Notes: generated by a model from the sequence alone, not told the origin. 64,000 nucleotides of DNA from GCA-003244245 sp050699635 (GCA_050699635.1 JBOHFK010000001.1:1-64000); one strand, 5' to 3'; counted from the first letter of the stretch, positions 7,907 through 16,485 are shown. A program made the numbers and translations.

Positions 7907-8540
7907 GGGCCTGACCGTAGCCACTCGATGCGGCTGACTGCCCTATCCCCGGTTTCCAGCTCGCGGCGGTCGATCCTGCCAGTGGTGATGCGAACAGGTG
8001 GGTCTCGCGGAATCCCGGGGGTGCGCCTTGCCGGATGGCGCTCTCGTGGCCCCAGAGCTGCTCGAACACCTCAGGTGGCATGGCGAGCAGCGGTGAGGTT
8101 TCGGCGATCTGGCTGGCGTGGGCGGCCATTGCGCGGCGTTTGAGCGGCAGGTAGCGGCGGACGTCGATGGTGGTGGTGATGGCCTCGTCGGGAGTTCCGA
8201 AGATCTGCGGGTCGATGTCGATCGACGCGCGGGTCCGGCCTGCAGCGGCTCGCACCCCGACCCGGTGCACCTGGATGTGGTCGGGATGACCGGTGATCCC
8301 GGTCTCGTCATAGATCAACAATGCGTCGGGTTGTTCCTCGGTCAGGATGGCGGCCAGTTCCCGGGCCGCCTGGTCGACGTCGGCGCGCCAGAAACAGCCC
8401 GGGTCATCGTTGGTGGCGGCGCCCCGCATGCCCGAGTCGCGGTAGTTCAGGAACTCGACTCGGTGCACTCCGAGGATGCTGGTGGCCTGGAGGGTCTCGG
8501 TGACCCGGCGCTGCGCCAGGGTTTCTCCCGGTGTCAGCAT
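7896..8540 (-). pseudogene. PIG-L family deacetylase lacking its N-terminus
   Basis: The frame starts directly at LTPGETLAQRRVTETLQATSIL, which in intact PIG-L/MshB-like proteins lies about 55-60 residues inside. The rest (FLNYRDSGM, YDETGITGHPDHIQVHR with the third zinc histidine) is normal. The missing part holds the AHPDDE motif with two zinc ligands and the catalytic Asp, so the product cannot be an active N-acetylglucosamine-type deacetylase. The upstream edge coincides with the end of homology in the neighbouring isomerase gene, which marks a deletion joint near 8540-8548. Confidence 0.8.
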
Positions 8541-9369
8541 CCCGGCCCCAGGCCATGAGCTGGCCCTTGGCGATCGCTGTCCACTGGCTCTTCCGGTGCC
8601 AGAACACCAGCAGGAACGCCACCGGGTCGGCCGACAGATGGCAGTCGACCCGGCGCGCCGAGGGTGTCTCGACCCGCAACGTCCCGTGATCGAAAACGAA
8701 ATAGAACCGATCTCCGCCCCGGATGCGCACGTCGAAACTGGCGCGGACCCCGGCCGCGGTTAGCGGGTTCACCAGGGCCCGGGGTGGCGCCCCGTGGATC
8801 ACGGGGATGAAGAATCGGTCCATCAGCATGATCGCGTGGGCTGGATTGATCCGCCAGGGCTGCCCGGCGGCCCGGGCGATGTCGTAGCCGTGCACGATGG
8901 TCTCGTTGAGCAGATGGCAGGTGAACACCGCCAGCGGCAGGGTGACGCTCGCGATCAGCCAGGGACGCAGCTCGTCGGGGGACTGCCGAGCGCAATCGGC
9001 GAAGTATTCCTTCGCATGAGCCTCGATGCGGTCCGCCAGCGCGCCGAGGTCACGCTCCGGGTCAGCTCGGACCAGCCGGGTGGTCACCTCGCCGAGCTCG
9101 GCGATATCCCGGACCAGTGAGTCACCCGCCGCGGCGGCCCGGTCGGGTATCAGCTCGTCGACAGCCGACAGATCTCCTCGCGGGAGGCCGGGGATACCCA
9201 GCCAGACCTGCGACAGATGCAGGGCGACCTCAGCGACGTTCCATTGACCGACCACCGCCGCGGTCCCCGGATCACGGAGGGATCGCAGCAGGGTGGTTAC
9301 CCGCCCGACCTCGTCCCGAAGGGCGTCCTGGCTGCGCTGCCAGTCAAGCAGAGCTGCGCTCGTGACCAT
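8404..9369 (-). CDS. Mycothiol-dependent maleylpyruvate isomerase family protein, 3' end altered
   Basis: The N-terminal half is a DinB/MDMPI four-helix domain (GQWNVAEVALHLSQVW with the metal histidine, later HLLNETIVHGYDIARA). The C-terminal half is an SCP2-like domain ending at AIAKGQLMAWGR. Homology ends near 8548; the remaining 50 residues read the PIG-L gene in the wrong frame and are low-complexity. The final 15-20 native residues are therefore lost and replaced. The protein may still fold, but its end is the product of a deletion. It is divergent from tetR across a palindrome. Confidence 0.75.
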   Translation of the reverse strand: MVTSAALLDWQRSQDALRDEVGRVTTLLRSLRDPGTAAVVGQWNVAEVALHLSQVWLGIPGLPRGDLSAVDELIPDRAAAAGDSLVRDIAELGEVTTRLVRADPERDLGALADRIEAHAKEYFADCARQSPDELRPWLIASVTLPLAVFTCHLLNETIVHGYDIARAAGQPWRINPAHAIMLMDRFFIPVIHGAPPRALVNPLTAAGVRASFDVRIRGGDRFYFVFDHGTLRVETPSARRVDCHLSADPVAFLLVFWHRKSQWTAIAKGQLMAWGRDADTGRNPGAAPGHRDPPGHQHPRSAPSRVPELPRLGHAGRRHQR

Positions 9370-9399
9370 GGCACCTCCCTGGGGCCGTCGCCCAGCACG

Positions 9400-9424
9400 T
9401 TAGTTGGCAGTCACTGCTAACTAA
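9400..9424. promoter_or_regulatory. Palindromic operator between the MDMPI-type gene and tetR
   Basis: TTAGTTGGCAG-TCA-CTGCTAACTAA: two 11-bp arms with a single mismatch around a 3-bp centre. It sits between the two divergent starts, where a TetR-type dimer would repress both its own gene and the isomerase-family gene. Confidence 0.7.
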
Positions 9425-9457
9425 ATTGACGTAGTGATCGGCCGCTAAGGTGTCAAG

Positions 9458-10057
9458 GTGAGCGATGAGGCGGTGACCACCGCGCCCGGCCGCCGGATGA
9501 CCGCCGCGCAGCGCGAGCAACAACTCCTGCGGGCTGCGGTGACCGCCTTCGCCCAGGGCGGCTACACCGGCACCACCGCCGACCAGGTGGCTCGCCTCGC
9601 TGGCGTGTCCCAGCCCTACGTCCTGCGGCTGTTCGGATCAAAGCAGGCGCTGTTCCTCGCCGCCTACCGGCACGCGGGGTCCCGCGTTCAGGACGCCTTC
9701 CGGGCCGCTGCCGCGACGTTGCCACCCGAGGCCGGGGTGTCCGACCGGCTGGCCGCATTGGGGTGCGCATACCTGCAGCTGGCCCGCGACCATGAGCTGC
9801 TGCTCGTCATGCAGCACGGTTTCATGGTCGCCGCCGGCCCGGCACTCGGACCTGCCATGCGTCGCTGCATGATTGATATCTACCGCTTGGTCCAAACTCT
9901 CACCGGCGCCGACGCCGAGCAGACCCGTGACTTCGCCGCCCGCGGGATGCTGATCAACACCCTGGTCGCGCTGCGGATGCCCGACCATCTCGACGAGGAC
10001 CCCGCCGCAGCCGAACTCGTCAACCACACGCTGCAACCACCGCCAGGGCACGCCTAA
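9458..10057 (+). CDS. TetR/AcrR family transcriptional regulator
   Basis: A 199-residue protein. The DNA-binding domain spans about residues 18-65 (REQQLLRAAVTAFAQGGYTG...ARLAGVSQPYVLRLFGSKQALF), the canonical TetR helix-turn-helix. The ligand domain has no recognisable specificity. It starts at GTG, 34 bp from the 25-bp palindrome, and is divergent from the MDMPI-type gene, which it most likely controls. Confidence 0.88.
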   Translation: MSDEAVTTAPGRRMTAAQREQQLLRAAVTAFAQGGYTGTTADQVARLAGVSQPYVLRLFGSKQALFLAAYRHAGSRVQDAFRAAAATLPPEAGVSDRLAALGCAYLQLARDHELLLVMQHGFMVAAGPALGPAMRRCMIDIYRLVQTLTGADAEQTRDFAARGMLINTLVALRMPDHLDEDPAAAELVNHTLQPPPGHA

Positions 10058-10081
10058 TCACCCGGGGATCGCTCCCGACGT

Positions 10082-11008
10082 TCAGAATGACGGCATGGCA
10101 GTCGAGGTGCAGTGGAGCGAGCTCCAGCGGGACCCGGAGGCAGTGGCTGCGCTGGCTGACTGCGGCACTGTCCTGATCCCGACAAACGAATCACGTGGGT
10201 GGTCGCGGCCCGCACCGGGCATCCGAAGATTACTGAGTAGACCCGCTGGGCTGATGCCGACGGGGTCAGCCCAGCGGGGTCCCGGGATTGGCGTGTGCCG
10301 TGGAACCGAGGCAGCGTCATAGCGGTCGGCGACGAGGGCAGCCACTGTGGCGTCGTCGCCGAGCGGTTCGGCGAACAGTGCGTGCGGGTCGGTGCGGCGG
10401 GCGAGCTGGGTGACCTTGCTGGGGAGCACGCCGGGGGCCAGGAACCAGAAGGCGACGGCGATGCGGCGGGCGCCGGCTGCGTGCAGGGTCGCGATGGCAT
10501 CGGTCACGGTGGGCTGGGCGGCGCAGGCGAACCCGGGGATCACCCGCCAACGAGTGCGCTGCGCGAGCCGATGCGCGACAGCGGCGACGGTGGCATTGGC
10601 AGGTGCGCGCTGGGAACCGGCGGCGGCGAGGACTACTCCGACGCCTGGGTCGGTAGGGGATACGCCGACCTCGGTCAACCGGCGCAGCGCCACGGCTTCC
10701 AGCCGTGGGTCGGGGCCCAGCACGTCGGCGATCGTGACGTCCAGGCTGGGGCGGTTCGCCTTGGCGCGCGCCACCGCACCGGGGACGTCCATGTCAGCGT
10801 GGAAGGCGCGGCCCAGCAGCAGCGGTACCACCACCGCTCGGGAGACGGTGGCCAGCCCGGCGTCCAGTCGGGGTGTGCTCAGGTCCAGGAAGGTGAGGCG
10901 GACGTCGAGATCGGGCCGCAGCGATCGCACCCGGTCGACCAGCGCTGAGATGGTGGCCGCCGAGCGCGGGTCGCGGCTGCCGTGCGCCACCGCTACCAGC
11001 GCCGACAC
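10082..11008 (-). CDS. Sirohydrochlorin chelatase (CbiX/SirB type), extended C-terminus
   Basis: The true start is the GTG of VSALVAVAHGSRDP; the longer frame upstream reads a tandem repeat. AHGSRDP carries the metal-binding histidine of CbiX-type chelatases, and a second half with AAAGSQR and FLAPGVLPSK follows the two-lobed fold. It inserts iron (or cobalt) into sirohydrochlorin; beside sulfite reductase the likely product is siroheme. Family homology ends near LVADRYDAA; some 70 further residues read through the hairpin at 10242 into a region antisense to an antitoxin fragment, so the native stop appears lost. Confidence 0.82.
   Translation of the reverse strand: MSALVAVAHGSRDPRSAATISALVDRVRSLRPDLDVRLTFLDLSTPRLDAGLATVSRAVVVPLLLGRAFHADMDVPGAVARAKANRPSLDVTIADVLGPDPRLEAVALRRLTEVGVSPTDPGVGVVLAAAGSQRAPANATVAAVAHRLAQRTRWRVIPGFACAAQPTVTDAIATLHAAGARRIAVAFWFLAPGVLPSKVTQLARRTDPHALFAEPLGDDATVAALVADRYDAASVPRHTPIPGPRWADPVGISPAGLLSNLRMPGAGRDHPRDSFVGIRTVPQSASAATASGSRWSSLHCTSTAMPSF
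10095..10322 (+). pseudogene. Possible antitoxin-gene fragment
   Basis: The first 28 residues (MAVEVQWSELQRDPEAVAALADCG...) look like the start of Phd-like antitoxins found in actinobacteria. After about position 10180 the frame turns into low-complexity residues that run antisense through the neighbouring chelatase frame. No toxin follows. The match is short and rests on family resemblance only. Confidence 0.3.
10242..10278. terminator. Strong hairpin at the end of the cys operon
   Basis: CCCGCTGGGCTGA and TCAGCCCAGCGGG form a perfect 13-bp stem around an 11-nt loop. It lies where the chelatase protein should have ended, so it probably terminates the cys operon, although no T-run follows. 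Confidence 0.6.
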
Positions 11009-11024
11009 GTCGCGCACCTCAGCG

Positions 11025-11121
11025 CGACACACCGGGCTCACGGAACGACACACCGGGCTCACGGAACGACACACCGGGCTCACGGAACGACACACCGGGC
11101 TCACGGAACGACACACCGGGC
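11025..11121. repeat. 21-bp tandem repeat between cysN and the chelatase gene
   Basis: CGACACACCGGGCTCACGGAA repeats with a strict 21-bp period at 11025, 11046, 11067, 11088 and 11109; two degenerate copies follow near 11131 and 11153. The array fills the gap between cysN and the chelatase inside the operon. As a multiple of three it stays open in the chelatase frame (PVCRSVS repeats), but this is not part of the conserved protein. Confidence 0.9.
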
Positions 11122-11164
11122 ACCTGAGCGCGACGCGCCGGGCACGGGGGAGCGACATGCTGGG

Positions 11165-12415
11165 TCACCGGGAGCGGACCAGGCCGGCGGCGAGGGTGTT
11201 GCCGTCGGCGGTGTCGATGACCAGGAAGCTGCCGGTGTGCCGATCTGCCGCGTAGGAGTCCACTGCTAGAGGCTCGGCTAGGCGGATGTGGGCGCTGCCG
11301 ATTTCGTTGAGGTCCAGCGTGGCCGGTGGGTCGGTGTGGTGCAGGGTGTGTAGGTCCAGGCGGCCGGTCAGTTGGGTGACGATCGCGCGGACGGTGCGGG
11401 TGCCGTGCTTGACGAGCACCCTTGCGCCCGCGCGCAACGGGCGGTCGGCCAGCCAGCACAGGTCCGCTGATAGCTCGGTGACCACCTGCGGTGCCTGCGA
11501 GGGGTGGGCCAGTACCTCGCCGCGCCCGGCGTCGATCTCATCGCGCAGCAGCACGGTGATCGACTGCCCGGCGGTGGCTCGCAGCACCGGACCGTCGGGG
11601 GTGTCGATGCCGGTCACGGTGGAGCGCCAGCCCGACGGCAGGGCGATGACGTCGTCGCCGACCTCGACTACCCCGGAGGCGAGCCGACCGGCCAACCCGC
11701 GGTAGTCCGGATGCGCGGCCGTGCGGGGGCGCAGCACCAGCTGCACCGGAAAGCGCATCGGCTCGGCCACCGCATCGCGCCCGGTGGGCACCTGCTCTAG
11801 ATGCTCCAGCAGCGTCGGGCCGCGGTACCAGGGTGTCTGCGCGCTGCGCGCCACGACATTGTCGCCGCGCAGCGCCGACACGGGCACGGACACTATGTCC
11901 GGCACCCCGAGCGAGCGAGCCACCGAAGCGAACTCCGACTCGATGAGCCGGAACGCCGGCTCGGCGAAGGAGACCAGGTCCATCTTGTTCACCACGAGCA
12001 CCACGTGCGGCACACGGAGGAACGCCATGACGGCCAGGTGCCGGCGGGTCTGCTCGACCAGGCCGTTGCGCGCATCCACCAGCACCACGGCCAGCTCCGC
12101 GGTCGAGGCGCCGGTGACGGTGTTGCGGGTGTATTGCACATGGCCTGGGCAGTCGGCCAGGACGAACTTCCGGGTCGGCGTGGCGAAATAGCGGTAGGCG
12201 ACGTCGATGGTGATGCCCTGCTCCCGCTCGGCCCGCAGCCCATCGGTGAGCAGCGCGAGATCCAGCTCCGAGCCGCCGCGGGCCCGGGTGGCCCGGTCCA
12301 CCGCGGCCAGCTGATCGGCCAGGATCGACTGGGTGTCCGCCAGCATCCGCCCCACCAGCGTGGACTTGCCGTCGTCGACCGACCCCGCGGTGGTCAGCCG
12401 CAGCAAACCCGCCAT
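11165..12415 (-). CDS. cysN: Sulfate adenylyltransferase subunit 1 (GTPase)
   Basis: A 416-residue CysN. G-domain motifs: GSVDDGKST (G1), DCPGH (G3) and NKMD (G4), followed by EF-Tu-like beta-barrel domains. With CysD it makes APS from ATP and sulfate, driven by GTP hydrolysis. There is no fused APS-kinase domain; cysC is separate in this operon. The ATG overlaps the cysD stop (ATGA), indicating coupling. Confidence 0.95.
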   Translation of the reverse strand: MAGLLRLTTAGSVDDGKSTLVGRMLADTQSILADQLAAVDRATRARGGSELDLALLTDGLRAEREQGITIDVAYRYFATPTRKFVLADCPGHVQYTRNTVTGASTAELAVVLVDARNGLVEQTRRHLAVMAFLRVPHVVLVVNKMDLVSFAEPAFRLIESEFASVARSLGVPDIVSVPVSALRGDNVVARSAQTPWYRGPTLLEHLEQVPTGRDAVAEPMRFPVQLVLRPRTAAHPDYRGLAGRLASGVVEVGDDVIALPSGWRSTVTGIDTPDGPVLRATAGQSITVLLRDEIDAGRGEVLAHPSQAPQVVTELSADLCWLADRPLRAGARVLVKHGTRTVRAIVTQLTGRLDLHTLHHTDPPATLDLNEIGSAHIRLAEPLAVDSYAADRHTGSFLVIDTADGNTLAAGLVRSR

Positions 12416-13338
12416 CAGAAGTAGCCCTCGCGTTTGCGGTCCTCCATGGCGGCTTCGGAGAGCCGGTCGTCGGCCCGGGTCGCGCCGCGTTCGGTGATCC
12501 GGCTGGCGGCGACCTCGGCGAGCACCTCGTCGATGGTCACCGCGGTGGAGTCCACCGCGCCGGTGCAAGAGGCATCCCCGATGGTGCGGTAGCGCACCGA
12601 CCTGGTGACCACCCGCTCCGCGTTGCGCGGACCGCCCCACTCGCCGGCGGTCAGCCACATCCCGTCCCGGGCGAATACCTCTCGATCATGCGCGTAGTAA
12701 AGGTCCGGAACCGGGACGTCACGCAGCGCGATGTAGTGCCAGATGTCCAGCTCGGTCCAATTGGACAGCGGGAAGACCCGGACGTGCTCGCCGGCGGTGT
12801 GCCGGCCGTTGTAGAGACTCCACAATTCTGGCCGTTGCCGGCGGGGATCCCAGCCGCCGAAGGCGTCGCGCAGGCTGACGATGCGCTCCTTGGCCCGCGC
12901 CCGGTCCTCATCACGCCGGGCGCCGCCGAAGACGGCGTCGAAGCGGTGCCCATTGATGGTGTCCAGCAGCGGGACGGTCTGCAGCGGGTTGCGGGTGCCG
13001 TCGGGGCGCTCAGCCAGCCGCCCGTCGTCGATCCAGGCCTGCACGGCCGCCACGTGCAGCCGCAGGCCCAGTTCGGCGACCAGCTGGTCCCGGTAGGCGA
13101 TCACCTCCGGGAAGTTGTGCCCGGTGTCCACGTGCAGCAGCGGGAACGGCAGCGGCGCCGGGTACACCGCCCGCAGCGCCAGGTGCAGCAACACCGCGGA
13201 GTCCTTGCCGCCGGAGAACAGCAGCACCGGCCGGTCGAACTCGGCGATCACCTCCCGGATGATGTGCACCGCCTCCGATTCCAGCGCGGCCAGGTGATCT
13301 GTGTCCACCGCCGCTGGTAGCGCCATGGTCGCTGTCAT
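12415..13338 (-). CDS. cysD: Sulfate adenylyltransferase subunit 2
   Basis: A 307-residue PP-loop enzyme. VLLFSGGKDSAVLLHLA is the ATP-binding SGGKDS motif, and the middle GARRDEDRARAKERI and FPLSNWTELDIWHYI segments are diagnostic of CysD. It forms the catalytic subunit of the CysDN ATP sulfurylase. The start MTATMALP was chosen because upstream residues are low-complexity shadow of cysC; the start overlaps the cysC stop. Confidence 0.96.
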   Translation of the reverse strand: MTATMALPAAVDTDHLAALESEAVHIIREVIAEFDRPVLLFSGGKDSAVLLHLALRAVYPAPLPFPLLHVDTGHNFPEVIAYRDQLVAELGLRLHVAAVQAWIDDGRLAERPDGTRNPLQTVPLLDTINGHRFDAVFGGARRDEDRARAKERIVSLRDAFGGWDPRRQRPELWSLYNGRHTAGEHVRVFPLSNWTELDIWHYIALRDVPVPDLYYAHDREVFARDGMWLTAGEWGGPRNAERVVTRSVRYRTIGDASCTGAVDSTAVTIDEVLAEVAASRITERGATRADDRLSEAAMEDRKREGYF

Positions 13339-13886
13339 CCCACGCCCCTCTCGATCAGCAGATCCATCACCCGTCGCGCCGCGGTCGACACGGCCATGCC
13401 GGTGGTGTCCAGCCGCAGATCGGGTTTGTCGGGCTTCTCGTACGGATCGTCCACGCCGGTCATCCCGGTCAGGTTCCCAGCGGCCGCCCGCGCGTAGAGG
13501 CCCTTGACGTCCCGGCGGGCGCACTCCGCCAGTGGCGTGGCGATGTGCACCTCCAGATACCCGGTGCGATGCGCGTCATGCTGGGCCCGGACCTCATCGC
13601 GGGTGGCCGCGTACGGAGCGATGACCGGGACCAGCGTGATGACCCCGTGGCGGGCCAGCAGCTCAGCCACGAAGCCGACCCGGCGGACGTGGATGTCCCG
13701 ATCCTCGCGGGAGAAACCCAGCCCGGCGGACAGGCCACGGCGAACCTCGTCACCGTCGAGGATCTCGACCTCCCGGCCCGCGGCCCGCAGCAATCCGGCG
13801 ACGGCCTCGGCGATCGTCGTCTTGCCTGCCCCGGAAAGCCCGGTGAGCCAGACCGTGGCGCCCCGGCTCACCGGTGGATCCCACAT
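13335..13886 (-). CDS. cysC: Adenylylsulfate kinase
   Basis: A 183-residue APS kinase with P-loop WLTGLSGAGKTTIAEAV, the LDGDEVRRGL strand, and KGLYARA...TGVDDPYEKP near the end. It phosphorylates APS to PAPS. In this operon the reductase looks like an APS reductase, so PAPS may serve sulfotransferases rather than assimilation. It overlaps cysH by 19 bp and cysD by 4 bp. Confidence 0.93.
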   Translation of the reverse strand: MWDPPVSRGATVWLTGLSGAGKTTIAEAVAGLLRAAGREVEILDGDEVRRGLSAGLGFSREDRDIHVRRVGFVAELLARHGVITLVPVIAPYAATRDEVRAQHDAHRTGYLEVHIATPLAECARRDVKGLYARAAAGNLTGMTGVDDPYEKPDKPDLRLDTTGMAVSTAARRVMDLLIERGVG

Positions 13887-14554
13887 TCGGTCTTCGTCGA
13901 GCCGGCCCAGCGCCCGGCCCGCGGGTCCTCCCCGGCGGTCACCGCGCGGGTGCATGGCGCGCACCCGACCGACGGGTAACCGGCGGTCCGCAACGGGTTG
14001 ACCAGAACGCCGTGCTCGGTGAGGTACTCGTCGACGTCGGCATCGCTCCACGCCGCGATCGGGGCGATCTTCACCTTGCCCCGATCCGCGTCGTAGGACA
14101 CCACCGGCGTGCCGGCCCTGGTCGGTGCCTCGGCCCGGCGCAACCCGGTCGCCCAGGCGTCGTAGCGGGCCAGCGCGCGATCCAGTGGGATCACCTTCCG
14201 CAGCTGGCAGCACCGATCGGGATCGCGGTCATGCAGCCGGGGCCCGTATGAGGCGTCCTGCTGGGCAACGGTCTGGCGGGGTGTCAGGGTGATCAGGTTC
14301 ACGTCGTAGGTCGCCGCGACGGCGTCGCGGGCGCCCAGCGTCTCCGCGAAGTGATATCCGGTATCCAGGAACAGCACATCGACGCCCGGAGCGACCAGCG
14401 ACACCAAGTGCACCAGCACCGCATCCTGCATGGACGACGCCACCGTGAACCGGGCGCCGAAGCTGCGCACCGCCCAGCGCACGATCTCGTGCGCCGGCGC
14501 GGATTCCAGCTCGCGCCCGGCTTGTGCCGCGAGCTGCTCCAGGTGGCCGGTCAT
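13868..14554 (-). CDS. cysH: Adenylyl-sulfate (APS) reductase
   Basis: A 228-residue PP-loop reductase: ASSMQDAVLVHL region, FLDTGYHFAETL, and the C-terminal catalytic KTECGIH. The cysteine pairs CC (DPDRCCQLRKV) and CxxC (VGCAPCTR) are those that bind a [4Fe-4S] cluster in APS-using enzymes; classical PAPS reductases lack them. It reduces APS to sulfite using thioredoxin-type electrons. Its start overlaps the stop of the zinc-ribbon gene. Confidence 0.94.
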   Translation of the reverse strand: MTGHLEQLAAQAGRELESAPAHEIVRWAVRSFGARFTVASSMQDAVLVHLVSLVAPGVDVLFLDTGYHFAETLGARDAVAATYDVNLITLTPRQTVAQQDASYGPRLHDRDPDRCCQLRKVIPLDRALARYDAWATGLRRAEAPTRAGTPVVSYDADRGKVKIAPIAAWSDADVDEYLTEHGVLVNPLRTAGYPSVGCAPCTRAVTAGEDPRAGRWAGSTKTECGIHR

Positions 14555-14715
14555 CGCGCCGCTCCCGGCGCGGGCGCGACCAGCCCCACCAGGCTGACGA
14601 CGAACACCCGCTGGCAACCGGCGCACCGCCACGCTGCGGGTGGCTGCTCCTGCGGGCGCAGGTCCTCCTCACCGCAGTACGGGCAATAGAACGGAACCGC
14701 TCTGGCCTCGGTCAT
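14551..14715 (-). CDS. Small zinc-ribbon protein of the cys operon
   Basis: A 54-residue protein with two CxxC knuckles (YCPYCGE and RCAGCQR), a typical zinc ribbon, and a hydrophobic C-terminal stretch. Small proteins of this type recur between sulfite reductase and cysH in actinobacteria; function unknown. Its ATG overlaps the sulfite reductase stop and its stop overlaps the cysH start, so it is translated as part of the operon. Confidence 0.8.
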   Translation of the reverse strand: MTEARAVPFYCPYCGEEDLRPQEQPPAAWRCAGCQRVFVVSLVGLVAPAPGAAR

Positions 14716-16415
14716 CGCAAGGCACTCTCGTCGGCTCTGGCCACCCATTGGGCGAACCGCTCGCCGGGCTCGCGCTGCTGCGCGTATCCGCGGACCACCC
14801 GCTCCACATAGCCGGCCAAATCGGTGGAGGTGACCTTGTGCCCGCGCAGCTTGCGGCCGAAACCGCTGTCGAGCCCGAGGCCGCCGCCCAGGTGCACCTG
14901 GAAGCCCTCGACCTGGTTGCCCTCGGCGTCGGTGACCAGCTGGCCCTTCAGCCCGATGTCGGCGACCTGGATCCGGGCACACGAGTTCGGGCAGCCGTTG
15001 AGGTGCACCGAAACCGGAGTGCCCAGAGTGGACTGGATGTCGGCGAGACGTTGCTCCAGCTCGGCGACCAGCGTAATCGCCCGGTTCTTGGTCTCGACGA
15101 TGGCCAGCTTGCAGAACTCGATGCCGGTGCACGCCATCACCGATCGTCGCCACGGCGTGGGATCGGCGCGTAGCCCGAGCCCGCCCAGCTCGGCGATCAG
15201 ACCATCCACTTCGGACTCAGGAACGTCGAGCACCACGAGTTTCTGGTAGGGGGTCAGCCGGATCCGGGCGGACCCAGCCCGGTCGACGGCCTTGGCGACG
15301 TCGATCAGCGTGCTGCCCGACACTCGTCCGGCCACCGGGGCGAGTCCGACATAGCACCGGCCGTCGTGCTGGCGGTGCACGCCGATGTGATCGATCGGGG
15401 CGGGCGGTGGCGGCGGGGCCGGGCCGTCGATCAGCCTGCGGTGCAGGTACTCGGCCTCCAGCACCTCCCGGAAGCGTTCGGCGCCCCAGTCGGCGATGAG
15501 GAACTTGATCCGGGCGCGGTGGCGCAGCCGGCGGTAGCCGTAGTCGCGGAACAGCGCCGTCACCGCCGCCCAGACCTCGGGCACCTCATCACGTGGCACC
15601 CAGGCACCCAGCCGCTGCGCGATCTTCGGGTTGGTGGACAGCCCACCGCCGACCCACAGATCGAAACCGGGCCCGTGCTGTGGGTGGACCACCCCGACGA
15701 AGGAGATGTCGTTGACCTCATGCGCGACGTCCTGCTGACCGGAGATCGCGGACTTGAACTTGCGCGGCAGGTTGGAGAACTCCGGACTGCCGATATAGCG
15801 CCGGGTGATCTCCTCGATCGCCGGGGTGCCGTCGATGATCTCCGCAGCGGCGATCCCCGCGACCGGTGAGCCCAGCACGACCCGCGGGCAGTCGCCGCAG
15901 GCCTCGGTCGTAGACAACCCTACAGCCTCCAGCTGCTCCCAGATCGCGGGCACGTCCTCGATCCGGATCCAGTGATACTGGATGTTCTGCCGGTCGGTGA
16001 TATCGGCGGTGTCCCGGGCGTAGAGCCGGGAGATCTCGCCGAGCACCCGCAGCTGCTCGGTGCTCAGCGCACCGCCGTCGATGCGCACCCGCATCATGAA
16101 ATAGCAGTCGTCGAGTTCCTCGGGTTCCAGTGTCCCAGTCCGCCCGCCGTTGATGCCGGGCCGGCGCTGGGTGTACAGGCCCCACCAGCGGAACCGTCCG
16201 CGCAGGTCAGCTGGGTCGATCGAGTCGAAGCCCCGCTGAGCGTAGATCGTCTCGATCCGGTACCGGACGTTGAGCCCGTCGTCGTCTTTCTTGGCCCGCT
16301 CGTTGGGATTGAGCGGCTCGAGATGACCCAGCGCCCACTGGCCCTCGCCACGGCGTGCTTTTGTCGCGGGTGCTCTCGTCGCTGGTGTAGTCGTTGCGGG
16401 GGCTGGTGCAGCCAT
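14712..16415 (-). CDS. sir: Ferredoxin-type assimilatory sulfite reductase
   Basis: A 567-residue siroheme/[4Fe-4S] reductase with two nitrite/sulfite reductase repeats. Cluster ligands are CTGIEFCKLA and GCPNSCARIQ. The N-terminal half contains the ferredoxin-like domain and TDRQNIQYHW, which contacts substrate. It reduces sulfite to sulfide with six electrons from ferredoxin. As the first structural gene of the cys operon it lies behind a leader peptide. The first 25 residues (Ala/Thr-rich) are not conserved. Confidence 0.94.
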   Translation of the reverse strand: MAAPAPATTTPATRAPATKARRGEGQWALGHLEPLNPNERAKKDDDGLNVRYRIETIYAQRGFDSIDPADLRGRFRWWGLYTQRRPGINGGRTGTLEPEELDDCYFMMRVRIDGGALSTEQLRVLGEISRLYARDTADITDRQNIQYHWIRIEDVPAIWEQLEAVGLSTTEACGDCPRVVLGSPVAGIAAAEIIDGTPAIEEITRRYIGSPEFSNLPRKFKSAISGQQDVAHEVNDISFVGVVHPQHGPGFDLWVGGGLSTNPKIAQRLGAWVPRDEVPEVWAAVTALFRDYGYRRLRHRARIKFLIADWGAERFREVLEAEYLHRRLIDGPAPPPPPAPIDHIGVHRQHDGRCYVGLAPVAGRVSGSTLIDVAKAVDRAGSARIRLTPYQKLVVLDVPESEVDGLIAELGGLGLRADPTPWRRSVMACTGIEFCKLAIVETKNRAITLVAELEQRLADIQSTLGTPVSVHLNGCPNSCARIQVADIGLKGQLVTDAEGNQVEGFQVHLGGGLGLDSGFGRKLRGHKVTSTDLAGYVERVVRGYAQQREPGERFAQWVARADESALR

Positions 16416-16485
16416 CGGGTGCCTCCGTCAAGGGAGCACCGGCGTGCGGGGAGGCCGTGACCAGGTCCATCGCGCAGCCCAGTTC

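Noticed and set aside
11025..11121. CRISPR array
   Set aside because: A simple 21-bp tandem repeat without spacers.
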